Assembly (NCBI GenBank): GCA_013396755.1
Contig: VWZF01002195.1
Span: forward strand, 903,191-967,190
DNA from: Sclerurus mexicanus
Taxonomy: Eukaryota > Chordata > Aves > Passeriformes > Furnariidae
DNA: 64,000 bases
Direction of reading: 5' to 3'
The position numbers and the translations under genes were made by a program. The notes beneath the pieces were generated by a model, which saw only the letters and a program-made list of their open reading frames with translations, was not told the origin of the DNA and searched no databases. Shown here piece by piece: positions 35,601 to 63,799 of this stretch (position 1 is the stretch's first letter; every line of letters starts with the position of its first letter).

Positions 35601-38600
35601 TTTGCCTGATAAAGGTGTTAGTTTAGGAAATCTTCGTTGCATTGGCTGCAGAGGCTGTCATTTCTCCTTGCAGGTATAAAGAGACTCTGCTAAACAGTCT
35701 GGATACCTTACCTGTGTTTATATGCAGCAGTATTGAATTCAGAAGAGGTAGTGGAGAAGTGTGGCAACAGCCCTGATGCAGTGGATTATTTTGGTTTAAA
35801 CCTAGCCAGCAGCTAAGTACCACACACCCACCCACTCACAAACACACCACACCCATCCCTCCACCCTGTTGGGATGGGCAGTGTACACCCTTATGGGGTA
35901 TCACTTACAATCCTGTTAAAGCCCCACTTCCCAATAAGTCCCAGTTAACCACCATCACCTTTTCAGTGTTTTGATCTATGCACATGCAGATATCATTCCT
36001 GTAGTCTATGGACTGTCTGTGTACTAGTCCATTGAGTTAATTTAGTCCATGACTTTAGACTCATAAGTCTTTCAGTGCAGGAAAAAGTGGTGTATGGATA
36101 GTTGCATGCAAAAGTTACTTGGGGGTTGTGGTGGATGAGAGGCTGGACACGAGCTGACAGTGTGCATTTGCAGCCCAGAAAGCCAACCCTATCCTGGACC
36201 ACATCAAAAGCAATGTGGCCAGCAGGCTGAGGGAGGGAATTCTGCCCCTCTGCCCTGCTTTGGTGAGACCCCACCTGGAGTGCTGTATCCAGCTCTGGGG
36301 CTCCTAACACAAGAAGGCTGTGGACCTGCTTAAGTAGGTCCAGAGGAGATCACAAAGATGATCAGAGGGCTGGAGCACCTCTCCTGTGAAGACATGCTGA
36401 GAGAGCTGAGTTTGTTCAGCCTAGAGAAGAGAATGCTTCAGGCAGACCTCATTGTGGCCTTTCAGTGCTCAAAGGATGCTATAAGAGAGCTGGAGAGGGA
36501 CTTTTTAGAAGGGTGTGTAGTGATTGGATGAGGGGTAATGGTTTTAAACTGAAAGAGGGTTTAGATTAGGTATTAGGAAGAAATTCTTTACTGTGAGGAT
36601 GGTGAGGCACTGGAACCAGGTTATCCAGAGAAGCTGGAAACATTCAAAGTCAGGCTTGATGGGAATTTGAACAACTTAGACTAGTGGAAAGTGTCCCTGC
36701 CTGTGCAGGGGTTTGGAACTAAGGTGATTAAGGTCTCTTCCAACCTAAACCATTCTATCACCTGTTGTTCTTTGACCTTCAGCCCCACAACAGAAGTGTC
36801 CTCCAAGAGACTGAGCAGAATAGAGAGCTGCTTCATTTCCTTTGTCTGCAAGGCAGCTATACTGGAAGCCCATCAGTACCCTTTTGGGTCCTTAAAATGC
36901 ATTCTCCCAAAACAGTCTATTCGCAGGGTACATAGAGCCTCTGGGTGTTTTTGCCAATTGCTCTGGCTGCTATCAGCCTCCAAGACCATCAGCTTTTGGC
37001 ATCCTCCTCTGATTCTGGAAATACAAATGGGTTCTGCCCCTGTATAGCTTGATGGCATTAGGTGCACTGTGGACCAGGGTCTACTAGAGCCTGTGGGGCA
37101 GATGTGCCAGGCCATCTGATCCACACAGTCCAGTAAACCCAGTTGTGCCTCTCCTGCACTGGGCAGGAAACAAGGCTCCTCTAATACTGCTTTTCCCTGC
37201 AATTTATGTACCTGTGCTTCAGTGATTGAAGTAGTTTTTCCATCCCACTTCCTCCTGTCCTTCTCATGGTCCCACAGATAAAACTCAGGGTTCCCTGTGG
37301 TATGTACCCTCTATATACTGTCTTTTGTGCAAAAGGAAGCTTATTGTTTGTGGAAGTTAAACAGAACTCAGTCATGTACAGCTGCCTGTCCACTGTCTCC
37401 AGACATGCACCCTCCCCTGATCGGAACCACATTCAGCACCATGCTACTTCCTAGTGCTAAGATCGTGCTGGTTTTAGCATCTTCAGGATATTCAGAGTTC
37501 TCTAGCGCTGTTGTAATTAGCCTGGAGAAGAAGTGGAAGGCATGGGGAGGATGTCTCCTCTGCATGTTGGCTCTCCGAGGGGAGAAGGTGAAAGGTGCAA
37601 TTACAAGTATTCTCCAGGAGGTGGCTCCCGCAGCGCGGAGGGACGGCGGTGCTGAGGACACACAACCCCCCNNNNNNNNNNNNNNNNNNNNNNNNCCCCC
37701 GCGAGGAATTTCACAGGCAGGGATTCCATCGGACCATAAATCAGCGTTGTGACCAGCCACTGTTAAACCAATACAGTGAATGCCTATAAAAAACTTGTTT
37801 TCACACACTCTAGTCAGATCTGTTATTACCTCAATACCTCGTGCCCCGTGCTGGATGCCAAAAAGGACTGTCATAATTTAATCCCAGCCAGTAGCGAAGT
37901 ACCATGCAGCTGCTTGCTTACTCCACTCTGGTGGGATGGGGATAAAATTGGAAAAAAACCCATTGGTATAAATAAGGACAGTTTAATAATTGAAATAAAG
38001 TAAAATGCAATAATATTTATGAAAAGGGGAGAGGGGAATAAAACCCAAGGGAAAAAAACATGATGTGCAGTACAATAGCTCACCACCTGATGACTGATGC
38101 CCAGCCTGTCCCCAGCAGCAATTGGTCCCTCCTAGCCAGCTATCCCCAGTTTATATGTTGAGCATGATGTTCTATGGTATGGAATGCGTTTGGCCAATTT
38201 GGATTGGCTGTCCCAGCTGTTCTTCCTCCCCAACTTCTTGTCTACCTTCTCACTGGCAGAGCGGGAGACACTGAAAAGTCCATGGCTTAGGGTAAGCACT
38301 GCTCAGCAACAGCTAAAATGCTGGTGTGTTATCAATGTTATTTCCATGCTAAATCCAAAATGCAGCACTGTGCCAGGTATTGAAAAGAAAACTAACTCTG
38401 TCCTAGCCAAAACCAGGATGTGGATAAAAACTCCATTAAAGGACAGCTTTACTAGGTGTTTTGCTTGTCCCGGGCAACAGAACAGAATTATTACTGTACT
38501 GTACAACTGCAGTAGGTACAAATACACAAAACTGCATGAGTGCTGAGATCATGCTATCAAAGGGTTATTGGGTCATGTTGAATGTGTAATTTGAAGTTGG

Positions 38601-40307
38601 AAGCTACTTCTGTTATTAAGACAATGTTGCAGCAGCCTGCCACCAGGATGAGCTACTGCAATAATGCTGCAAACCAGCAAAACTGTTCTTACTGGTTTGT
38701 TATGGTGTGTCTGGCTGCTGATGCTATGGTTTCCTAGAAGTAGTATTTCTGAAGGGGAGGGTGTGAACTGTAGAAGCCAAGGGAGCCTGAGGCAAGCCTT
38801 GTTCTGTCTGAATTCTATACTAGTGATCACCAGCAGCTGTCAAAACTCATTGAGGAAGCCCCAACCACTGCAGTGAAGGAAGAACTGGAGAAGGAACTTG
38901 AGGTACTGGTGGGAAAGATGGAAGCAAAGGCAGACCAGATCAACAAAGTTCGGAGACATCGGTTGCAGGTGAGTTTCTTTTGACTGTGTTTGTGCTCATG
39001 TATAGCTGCTGACTGAAGTGGGAGTTTTTATGTTATATCCTAATCTAGCAGCGATTGAGTAAAGCAGAAATAACTACCTTAAGAGTAGTGTTGCCTAGCT
39101 CTAGCTTTGATGTCCCAAAGTTAGTCTGCATAACTCCATCCTTAACAGTTTTCGTTTGAGTAAATGACCCATTTATGTTTTGATTTACATTTTGTAAGAC
39201 CCAAAATGCCTGTTTTGCTTATAACTTTCAAAGTGTTTTTAATAGTGTTGCCTGTTTATTCAAAGCTATAAAATTGATTTCCTGTTTTCTTTCATCTTCA
39301 TTAATTTTAGTGAATTTCTCTCAAAGAGCTAAACTCCATGTGTTTAATCTGGTTCAGTTCACATGAACAGATTTGCCCTCACCTGACATAACTTACACTT
39401 AGAATCTATGCTGAGAGCTCAGCTGCTGACATCCAGAATGGACATGTGAAGTGTTTGCAGTTAGAAGCATTACTCACTTCTGATCTCTTATGATCTCCAG
39501 AGGAACTGCTGCAGAGAAGCAGATGTGCTGTAGTTCCCAGTAGTAATGATGCTGCCTATGTGTCTGCACCTCAGACTGCCCAGTTCTCCATTCAGCCTTG
39601 TGCCAGCTCAGTCTTTGCTGGGAAGTACTGAGTCTTATTTACAGTGTTGTGTGTGGTATACTTTTCAAAGCTACATTTCTGACAGTGAGTAGCTATTAAA
39701 ATTGCTAGTATGTGTGTAGAAAAACTTTTATGCCTTTTTTCTTTTCCCTTTAATCACTAGATGGCAACAGTGACAAATCAACTTTTTTCATCTCTTTCAT
39801 GTTCCTAATGGAAATGTCCCACCATAATGAATTTGTCAGCTTTTAAAGAGATAATGTAGTAGTTCACACTATAAGCTAAACACAGTTCTAAAGATGCAAA
39901 CATCATGGTGCTTTGTGAGGAAAATATTTATTATTCAGGGTCACTTGGAAGCATCCATTTGCTTAGCTGGGTGAGATAAGTGATGGGATATTTCAGCTGT
40001 TTGGAAGAATTGCTGAACATAAAATGAAACAAGGTCACTGCTTAATGGTGTTTTGGGGCTTCTCTTTCAGCTTGAGAGACTTAAGAGAGAATACAAATCC
40101 AGGAAGTCTTCTGCTAAGCAAGTAAAAGACAGCAAGATCCCTGTTAGTGAGGTTAAAGTAACAACTACAGTAACCACAAAAGGAAAGAACGCTGGTCCCA
40201 TTAAAGTGAAACCTGGAGAGAAGAGTCGGAAAAATCTTCAGTTGTTGAGGGACATGCAGACCATACAGACTTCACTACAGAAAGATGATATCAGCTGGGA
40301 CTACTGA
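23453..40307 (+). CDS. CEP57: CEP57, centrosomal protein of 57 kDa (exons 2-11)
   Basis: Ten plus-strand exons: 23453-23609, 26654-26833, 27143-27264, 28143-28259, 33652-33729, 34582-34686, 34843-34923, 35276-35520, 38824-38968 and 40071-40307. They join in frame to 1467 bases (488 residues plus stop). With a short exon 1 this fits the 500 residues recalled for human CEP57. An N-terminal coiled coil (exons 3-7; KNLQEKIHRLELERFQ, EKQLDYMRKM) serves centrosome targeting and multimerisation. The C-terminal microtubule-binding domain starts near HYRLCLGDVPFVAGK (exon 8) and ends RKNLQLLRDMQ and SWDY. The protein works in pericentriolar organisation and spindle and kinetochore attachment; human loss causes mosaic variegated aneuploidy. 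CEP57L1 is the paralogue, but the synteny and sequence favour CEP57. The start codon is not visible. Confidence 0.96.
23610..26653 (+). other. CEP57: CEP57 intron 2
   Basis: A 3-kb intron. It holds a 38-bp tandem duplication at 25308-25383 but no mobile element that I recognise. Confidence 0.7.
25308..25383. repeat. 38-bp tandem duplication
   Basis: Two adjacent 38-base copies, 25308-25345 and 25346-25383. Both start AATTG and end CTGTTTTGTTAGTC, and they differ at only a few positions. Confidence 0.85.
26654..26833 (+). CDS. CEP57: CEP57 exon 3
   Basis: A 180-base exon from IFSALKNLQEKIHRLELER through SRETADYKKVLSEQM to KKNQ. Codons are split at both ends. This is the start of the long coiled coil. 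Donor GTTATT is a weak but in-frame site. Confidence 0.95.
27143..27264 (+). CDS. CEP57: CEP57 exon 4
   Basis: A 122-base exon coding LASQLAAAESRCSLLEKQL then DYMRKMIQHAENEKS and LLEKQ. It completes a split Glu codon and ends in phase 0. Coiled-coil sequence. Confidence 0.96.
27265..28142 (+). other. CEP57: CEP57 intron 4
   Basis: Intron of about 0.88 kb bounded by GTGTGT and TTCAAG. No repeat was recognised in it. Confidence 0.75.
28143..28259 (+). CDS. CEP57: CEP57 exon 5
   Basis: Thirty-nine codons in phase 0: GSLERDRLLDQSHVQSKLEK then LDMLEKEYRRLTTMQ and SIAE. Coiled-coil sequence. Donor GTCTGT is non-optimal. Confidence 0.96.
28846..29204 (-). mobile_element. Internally deleted avian ERV LTR-type repeat in CEP57 intron 5
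   Basis: The two ends match a common bird LTR family as I remember it: TGTAGTGGGTTGACC at the left, and ACTCCTGTAGCCCC followed by a GCCACGTAAACCC end at the right. Between them run the typical blocks GGCTGCAGGGGAATCTCTG and GAGGTGCTGCCACC. The middle of the long form is missing and replaced by about 60 AT-rich bases. Read on the minus strand the order looks like promoter to terminus, hence the strand. The family name was not assigned. Confidence 0.6.
29205..31124 (+). other. CEP57: CEP57 intron 5, middle part
   Basis: Intronic sequence between the LTR-type repeat and the CR1. Nothing recognisable was seen apart from short open frames without known relatives. Confidence 0.6.
31125..31965 (+). 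repeat. CR1 LINE, 5'-truncated, in CEP57 intron 5
   Basis: The copy starts in the region for the WDAIQRVLDKLEKHANG-type block and carries the ORF end (CALVRPCLECCVQLWDPQ at about 31398-31470). It finishes with the 3' tail near 31950. A poly-C tract interrupts it at about 31238-31257. It lies in the sense direction of CEP57. Confidence 0.92.
31966..33651 (+). other. CEP57: CEP57 intron 5, 3' part
   Basis: AT-rich intron sequence up to the GACTAG acceptor of exon 6. No feature was recognised. Confidence 0.7.
33652..33729 (+). CDS. CEP57: CEP57 exon 6
   Basis: Twenty-six codons in phase 0: KKMKELEQKLQEEEHARK then LVQEKAAE. It closes the N-terminal coiled coil together with exon 7. Confidence 0.96.
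33730..34581 (+). other. CEP57: CEP57 intron 6
   Basis: Intron of about 0.85 kb with short poly-T tracts. No repeat was recognised in it. Confidence 0.75.
34582..34686 (+). CDS. CEP57: CEP57 exon 7
   Basis: Thirty-five codons in phase 0: LQTGLETNRLLIQ, then a variable linker, ending PRKKSKQPEK. The basic linker keeps the charge but not the sequence of the human KKKKSK segment. Acceptor TTAAAG. Confidence 0.94.
34843..34923 (+). CDS. CEP57: CEP57 exon 8
   Basis: Twenty-seven codons in phase 0, ending in the highly conserved HYRLCLGDVPFVAGK, which opens the microtubule-binding domain. Acceptor TTTCCAG, donor GTGAGC. Confidence 0.97.
34924..35275 (+). other. CEP57: CEP57 intron 8
   Basis: A 352-base intron. 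Nothing was recognised in it. Confidence 0.8.
35276..35520 (+). CDS. CEP57: CEP57 exon 9
   Basis: A 245-base exon from STSPSHSVAANVQHVLHLMK through a variable Ser-rich part to SEVLLTLQDEFGQMS. It ends in a split Phe codon (TT/T). The donor is GTGAGT. Confidence 0.96.
35788..36090 (-). mobile_element. ERV LTR fragment (family unassigned) in CEP57 intron 9
   Basis: The low-coordinate end (GGTTTAAACCTAGCCAGCAG and a pyrimidine-purine run to about 35870) matches the 3' terminus of bird LTRs of the TTAAACC-ACGACA type. The rest (GGGGTATCACTTACAATCC, then CCCAGTTAACCACCATCACC) fits an LTR family different from the copy at 37870-38420. The 5' part of this LTR is cut off where a CR1 follows. Confidence 0.55.
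36105..36765 (+). repeat. CR1 LINE, 5'-truncated, in CEP57 intron 9
   Basis: It begins at a CTTGGGGGTTGTGGTGGATG block and includes the CR1 ORF-end region (CCTGGAGTGCTGTATCCAGC at about 36270). It ends with GGTCTCTTCCAACCTAAACC and ATTCTAT near 36760. It directly abuts the LTR fragment on its left and so probably inserted into that element. Confidence 0.92.
37672..37695. other. Assembly gap (24 N) in a poly-C run
   Basis: A run of N with CCCCC on both sides, inside the probable ERV remnant. A homopolymer probably stopped the assembly here. Confidence 1.
37843..37860 (-). other. Primer binding site-like sequence, tRNA-Lys type
   Basis: The minus strand reads TGGCATCCAGCACGGGGC, nine bases after the end of the LTR. 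It differs from the known tRNA-Lys(1,2)-type retroviral site at five positions, all transitions, including CpG-type changes. This suggests a class II (ERVK-like) element. Confidence 0.65.
37870..38420 (-). mobile_element. ERVK-like LTR in CEP57 intron 9
   Basis: About 550 bases, read on the minus strand. The start has TCCTGGTTTTGGCTAGGA, then a TATA box (TATAAA at 38150-38155, followed by CTGGGG), a candidate ATTAAA signal at 37982-37987, and the terminus GGATTAAATTATGACA. The layout fits a very common bird LTR family with a TGTC...GACA end. It is followed by the primer-binding-site-like sequence, so it would be the 5' LTR of a broken provirus or part of one. Confidence 0.8.
38824..38968 (+). 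CDS. CEP57: CEP57 exon 10
   Basis: A 145-base exon: it completes the split Phe codon, then codes DHQQLSKLIEEAPT onward through VGKMEAKADQINKVRRH to RLQ. The acceptor is ATACTAG, about 400 bases after the LTR. The donor is GTGAGT. Confidence 0.96.
38969..40070 (+). other. CEP57: CEP57 intron 10
   Basis: Intron of 1.1 kb bounded by GTGAGT and TTTCAG. No repeat was recognised in it. Confidence 0.75.
40071..40307 (+). CDS. CEP57: CEP57 exon 11 (last coding exon)
   Basis: Codes LERLKREYKSRKSS onward, with a basic Lys-rich stretch and VKPGEKSRKNLQLLRDMQ, ending SWDY and TGA (40305-40307). The last exon matches the end of the microtubule-binding domain. Confidence 0.97.
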   Translation, partial: LERLKREYKSRKSSAKQVKDSKIPVSEVKVTTTVTTKGKNAGPIKVKPGEKSRKNLQLLRDMQTIQTSLQKDDISWDY

Positions 40308-41290
40308 CTCTTCTGCAGAGGTGTTTCTTGAACCATCCCAAGCTGGCCAAACTTCCTCACATTCTGGTTATAAAGCAGCTGCCTTTCTCGCTGTGTGGAA
40401 GAGACTATGCTAAGCGCACTTTTGAAATACAGGCTCTTCATTCTCCACCCTGTGTTTGATTGTATATATTATGGTCTAGATTAAAACACATTCCATTTTT
40501 AAGGTACCCAGCAACTGAATCGAGCAGTAGTGCTTCACTAGGTCCCTTATGTTATGCTTCTAGCATTCCTTCTATTTTCCTTCAGCACACCAGGCACTGC
40601 ACATTTATGTGAGCTGGTGTGTGTGTGTGTGACGTGCCAGTGCGATTTCATGCTACTGTTGAATTGGGAGGTTCCTCAGGATGCATCTTGTTTGAAATTA
40701 ATGCTGTGGCCCTGAGTCTTAAGGGCTTTTTGCTAGTCCTGCATGCAGCTGCAGGGACTCCATCTTTGGGAGTGTCTGAGGGAGAACCTTTTAAAGGTGT
40801 TCTGTGGAGCTCTCTTCAAAATGCTTTCCTAGTTCTCATCCTTCTGTGTTGTATTAGTCTGCATGAATGGCAGTGGATGTACTGGAAAAAAGAGCAAAAT
40901 AATTTAAGAATTATGTTGCTTAATGATCAAGTGAGGTTTTTCTACAGAAATCCTGCTTTAGGAAAAAGCTGTAGGATAGGGGTTAATACCCTGTTTCTGG
41001 TTCACAGCTTTGGGTGATAAAGGAGTGAGATAAACCATGAGTATTTTAAACTGCAAGTGCCTCAGTCATGCCATTCAGTCCTGGCATCTTGCTTTTAACT
41101 TGAAATATGTGCGTTGATGAGCTATCTACTTTGGTAGTGGTGCAATTTTGTGCTCTGACTTGCACAACTGACTAAGTTATTTATTATGTTAATAATGTAA
41201 AGAATTTCCTATTAATGGAATGTACAGAAGACCCAGATTACCTGTATATACAGTTGAAAAATAATAAAGCCAGCTTGCCTGAGTGAATTG
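40308..41290 (+). other. CEP57: CEP57 3' UTR (candidate extent)
   Basis: The stretch follows the stop codon. Candidate signals are ATTAAA at 40480-40485 and AATAAA at 41263-41268. A short (GT)n tract lies at about 40617-40630. The end is placed about 20 bases after the AATAAA. Confidence 0.5.
41263..41268 (+). terminator. Candidate poly(A) signal of CEP57
   Basis: AATAAA about 0.96 kb after the CEP57 stop codon. An ATTAAA at 40480-40485 and an AATAAA at 42680-42685 are alternatives. Confidence 0.45.
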
Positions 41291-42078
41291 TGGGAAACCT
41301 GCACTTCCTCCAAATTAGCTTGGTGTTTGCTGCAGCACTGTGCCACATCCAGTGCCCTTTTTGTGGTGAGGTGACTTCTCCCTGGCTGAGGCAAAGAACA
41401 TGAGGTAACACAGGTAAGGTGAGAGTCAAGAGTTGTCCACTCTTACATGTAGCTGAAAAGGGAGGGAGCTCTACAGGGTCAACACAGGCACCAGGGTTTG
41501 AGTTTTAGTTATGTGTAGGTGACCCACCCTGCTTGTCTCCTTGCATCCGAGGCACAGAGGTGTTAGCTGTGATGGGAGAAGGCAGATGCTGTAACCAGGT
41601 ATAGTGGGAGTAACCACTTGGAGAGCAGTTTACCCCAGAGGTCTTGAGAAATCAGTAGCTGAAACTTACAGTCACTTTGCTTAGGAAGGATCTCTGGAGA
41701 TCAGCTTGCTCGGAGATGGGTTAGCTTCAGCTAACCTCAGGCTGGCCTCATGCAACTCCTTACTGATGGAGGGCTTAGGAGTATTTTAGGCTCCATGCGT
41801 GCTGCCTACAGTGAACGAGGTGCCAGAGTTGGAAGCTTGCTAGGTGTGAGAGCATCAAGGAGCATGCAGAGGAGATCCCAAATAATCCCAGTGAATTTGT
41901 GCTTTTGGATAAGGTGTGAATGCTCCTTTTATGCAGAAGTTACTATGCCAAGGCAAGTAAAGTGCAGACATTGTGGAGGGTTTCTTTTTAGTTGTGAAAG
42001 TATTTCAGAATACTTCATGTGAAATATTTTCACAATTTAAAAAAAAAATTAATTTCTGCACTTCATAACGCATTAGGA
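41291..42078. other. Region between CEP57 and MTMR2
   Basis: Between the candidate 3' end of CEP57 and a CR1. No exon was recognised. Confidence 0.5.
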
Positions 42079-42441
42079 CAACAGGATCTGAGAGAGTTAG
42101 TTGTTCAGCCTGGGGAAGAGGAGGCTCTTGGGAGGTCTTACAGCACCTTCCAGTACCTACAAGCTGGAGAGAGGGCATGTAGTGATGAGACAAGCAGAAT
42201 AGCTTTCAGCTGATAGAGGCGGCTTTAGATTAGGTATTAGAAATTCAATACTGTGAAGGTGGTGAGGCACTTGCACAGGTTTCCTGAAAAAGCTGTGGAT
42301 GCCTCATCCCTTGGAAGTGTTCAAGGCCTTGTTGCATGGGGCTCTGAGCAACCTGGTCCATTGGAAGGTGTCTCTTCCCATGGCAGGGGATTAGAACTAG
42401 ATGATCTTTAAAGGTCCCTTCCAGCCCAGACCATTCTGTGA
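42079..42441 (+). repeat. CR1 LINE 3' fragment
   Basis: The copy begins at the TTGTTCAGCCTGGGGAAGAG block. It carries the typical TTAGATTAGGTATTAG and GGTGGTGAGGCAC blocks and ends with GGTCCCTTCCAGCCCAGACC then ATTCTGTGA. It lies between the 3' ends of CEP57 and MTMR2. Confidence 0.92.
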
Positions 42442-42679
42442 GTTTTGTAATAGTGAGCAGCTAAGCGCTCTATCTGTATTAATACTGGTCTGTATGGGAT
42501 AAGAGAAACTTGTCCAAAGATTAGTTTTGTTTTCCTGTCATTCTAGAGTTTGAAAATTAGTATCTTGCAAGACCATCTGCAGAAAAATGAGGAACATTTG
42601 GATTTTACATACTAAACTTGCAGTGCTGGGTTTTTTGTTTACATGTTCTGCAAGTCCTTTGGAGAACCACATTGTTGAA

Positions 42680-42685
42680 AATAAA
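42680..42685 (+). terminator. Plus-strand AATAAA facing the MTMR2 3' end
   Basis: A possible distal poly(A) signal for CEP57, about 2.4 kb past its stop codon. It lies 30 bases from a minus-strand AATAAA. Confidence 0.3.
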
Positions 42686-42699
42686 AGCACAGGAATGTA

Positions 42700-44560
42700 A
42701 CCCTTTTATCAGTTTTTATTAGTGTTAAGGAAACCAAACAGCCTTCATCAAGAAACAAAATATACACACATAGTCAATTTGCTAATAAGAAGAATGCTAT
42801 GAACCATCTTATATAATGATTGTATGTAAGGGCAGATCTGCCCTTTAACTTAAAAGCAAATCCAAGTTCTTAAGAAGGTATTTTGCACTACTGAACCATA
42901 ATGTCTCAGGCCACCCTGTAACAAATGTGGTGATGCTGTACAGCCTGCTTTTGTCTTGTTGGAAGGTGGCTGTGGATTTCTCTGTAAGCATGGAAATGGC
43001 GACGGCAGTAGTACAGCAGGCAGAAGTGGAGGCTGCAAGTGGAAATTACTGCCTGGGAAGGAATGTGGCTTTTGAAAGACAATGCAAGCCTTTCTTATGT
43101 GGAAGTTGGTCCACTCTTGTACTCTCTTGGAAAATCCTTCTCTATAGTGGAAGAGCAGCTCAGTGAAGCAGCTTGCTTACAGGTGACCACAGTATGGGAT
43201 TCTGTCACAAAAGAGCAACACAGGAATCCCCACCAAGCAGTGCCCCTCCTCCTCAGCATGGAGGGGAGATGCAGCCTGGAGGGAAGATCCTTGCACATAA
43301 CTGACTGCCTTTCCTGTAAGAACAATCTTCTACAGCCCTGTGCTTACCTGTTTGGGAGACCAAGGGGGAAGTCACGGTTTTACCAAGTGTGTGTTTTTTC
43401 TCCTGTTCTGTGGTAGAATTTTGTATTAAATTTGAATTTCAACTTGAGTTTAGTCAAGTGATGCTAATTCCTGAAGCAGACTATGCTGAAAAAGACCTAA
43501 ACGCAGGGCTCAGAAACTGGCTAAGATGTTTGGTCTACCAGAATAACCTTAAGTAGCAGTTGGGATGCAGGCAGAAAGGCGTCTTTGGTTGATGCACAGT
43601 TGCTTTCATTAGTTAACAGAAAACTGAAATACCATAAGTACACCATTATGATCCTGCACAGAAGCATTAAAGTCACTAATTATGCTTACCCAAGCAAAAT
43701 GTAATGGCTGATCCCAGCAGTTCACATGTGCCCCATGGTATTCCACTACATTTCCCCTGATGACTATGAGGCACTGGAGGAGCCACAGAAAGCCCAGGGG
43801 AGCCACACTCTGCTCCCCTCTCAGAAATAAAGGTGCTTAAGTTGCATCCTGGCACACCCACTGTAAACTGTAAGTGAGATTTGAAAGTTGCAGAGATTAA
43901 AGTAAACATCCTACAAAATCAAGTCCTGTAGGTTACTCCTCTAGCACTGTGTTTTACTGGGAGAAGCTGCCCTTTCTTTAAATAAGGCATCATTTGCATG
44001 GCTTCCTATGATCTAGATCAAGGTGAAGGGAGTGATATGTTTCAGACACTATCACTGCTTGTCTCCAGGTGTGCTGGCAAATGCTCTCATTCACACTGCT
44101 GTGCAGACATTAATAGCAGAGGGTCTGTGCTGTTACAGCTGTATTTGAGGCTCCAGTACAGTCAGATTCAGTCTTTCCTTTTAGCAAAGGGGAGACCTTT
44201 CAAACTTCTGAGCAGACATTTTTCTTCCAAAGTACTTCATTCTAGTGCACAGTCTCTCTCTAAAGCCAAGTGATTTCCAGGACATCAGTGAACACAGAGG
44301 GAGCTCTAGGTTTCTTTTAGGTGGAAAGTGCAATTGGCTTGTATTATAAGCTAACCACTGAGACGGTTAATTGCATAGGGGGCCTTGTCTGTTGGTTTTT
44401 TTGCTTAAGCTTTCTCTAGTGCTACAGTACTAATAAATTACCCCGGAGAGAAATAAATAAATAGATTGGCATCTCCCATGCACCACTCTGGCAATCCAGG
44501 GGGCTTCAGAAAAGCTTCCCCCATGATCCTGGGAAGATACTCGGCCCAACAAAGTCCGTA
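42700..44560 (-). other. MTMR2: MTMR2 3' UTR (candidate extent)
   Basis: Minus-strand sequence after the MTMR2 stop codon, free of repeats that I recognise, down to a candidate AATAAA. Its length is plausible for this gene. Confidence 0.45.
42715..42720 (-). terminator. Candidate poly(A) signal of MTMR2
   Basis: AATAAA on the minus strand, about 1.84 kb after the MTMR2 stop codon. Confidence 0.45.

Positions 44561-63799
<19,239 letters not shown>

Larger units (their letters stand above)
36766..37869 (-). mobile_element. Probable decayed ERV internal remnant
   Basis: This stretch lies between a CR1 and an LTR. A minus-strand open frame (37368-37874) and further broken minus-strand frames (37181-37432, 36873-37202) run downstream of that LTR. 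A primer-binding-site-like sequence at 37843-37860 follows the LTR. No gag, pol or env motif could be identified with confidence. A 24-base N gap sits in a poly-C run at 37672-37695. Confidence 0.4.

Noticed and set aside
36691..37047. A 118-codon plus-strand frame
   Set aside because: It begins in the CR1 tail and runs through the probable ERV remnant in antisense. There is no host motif.
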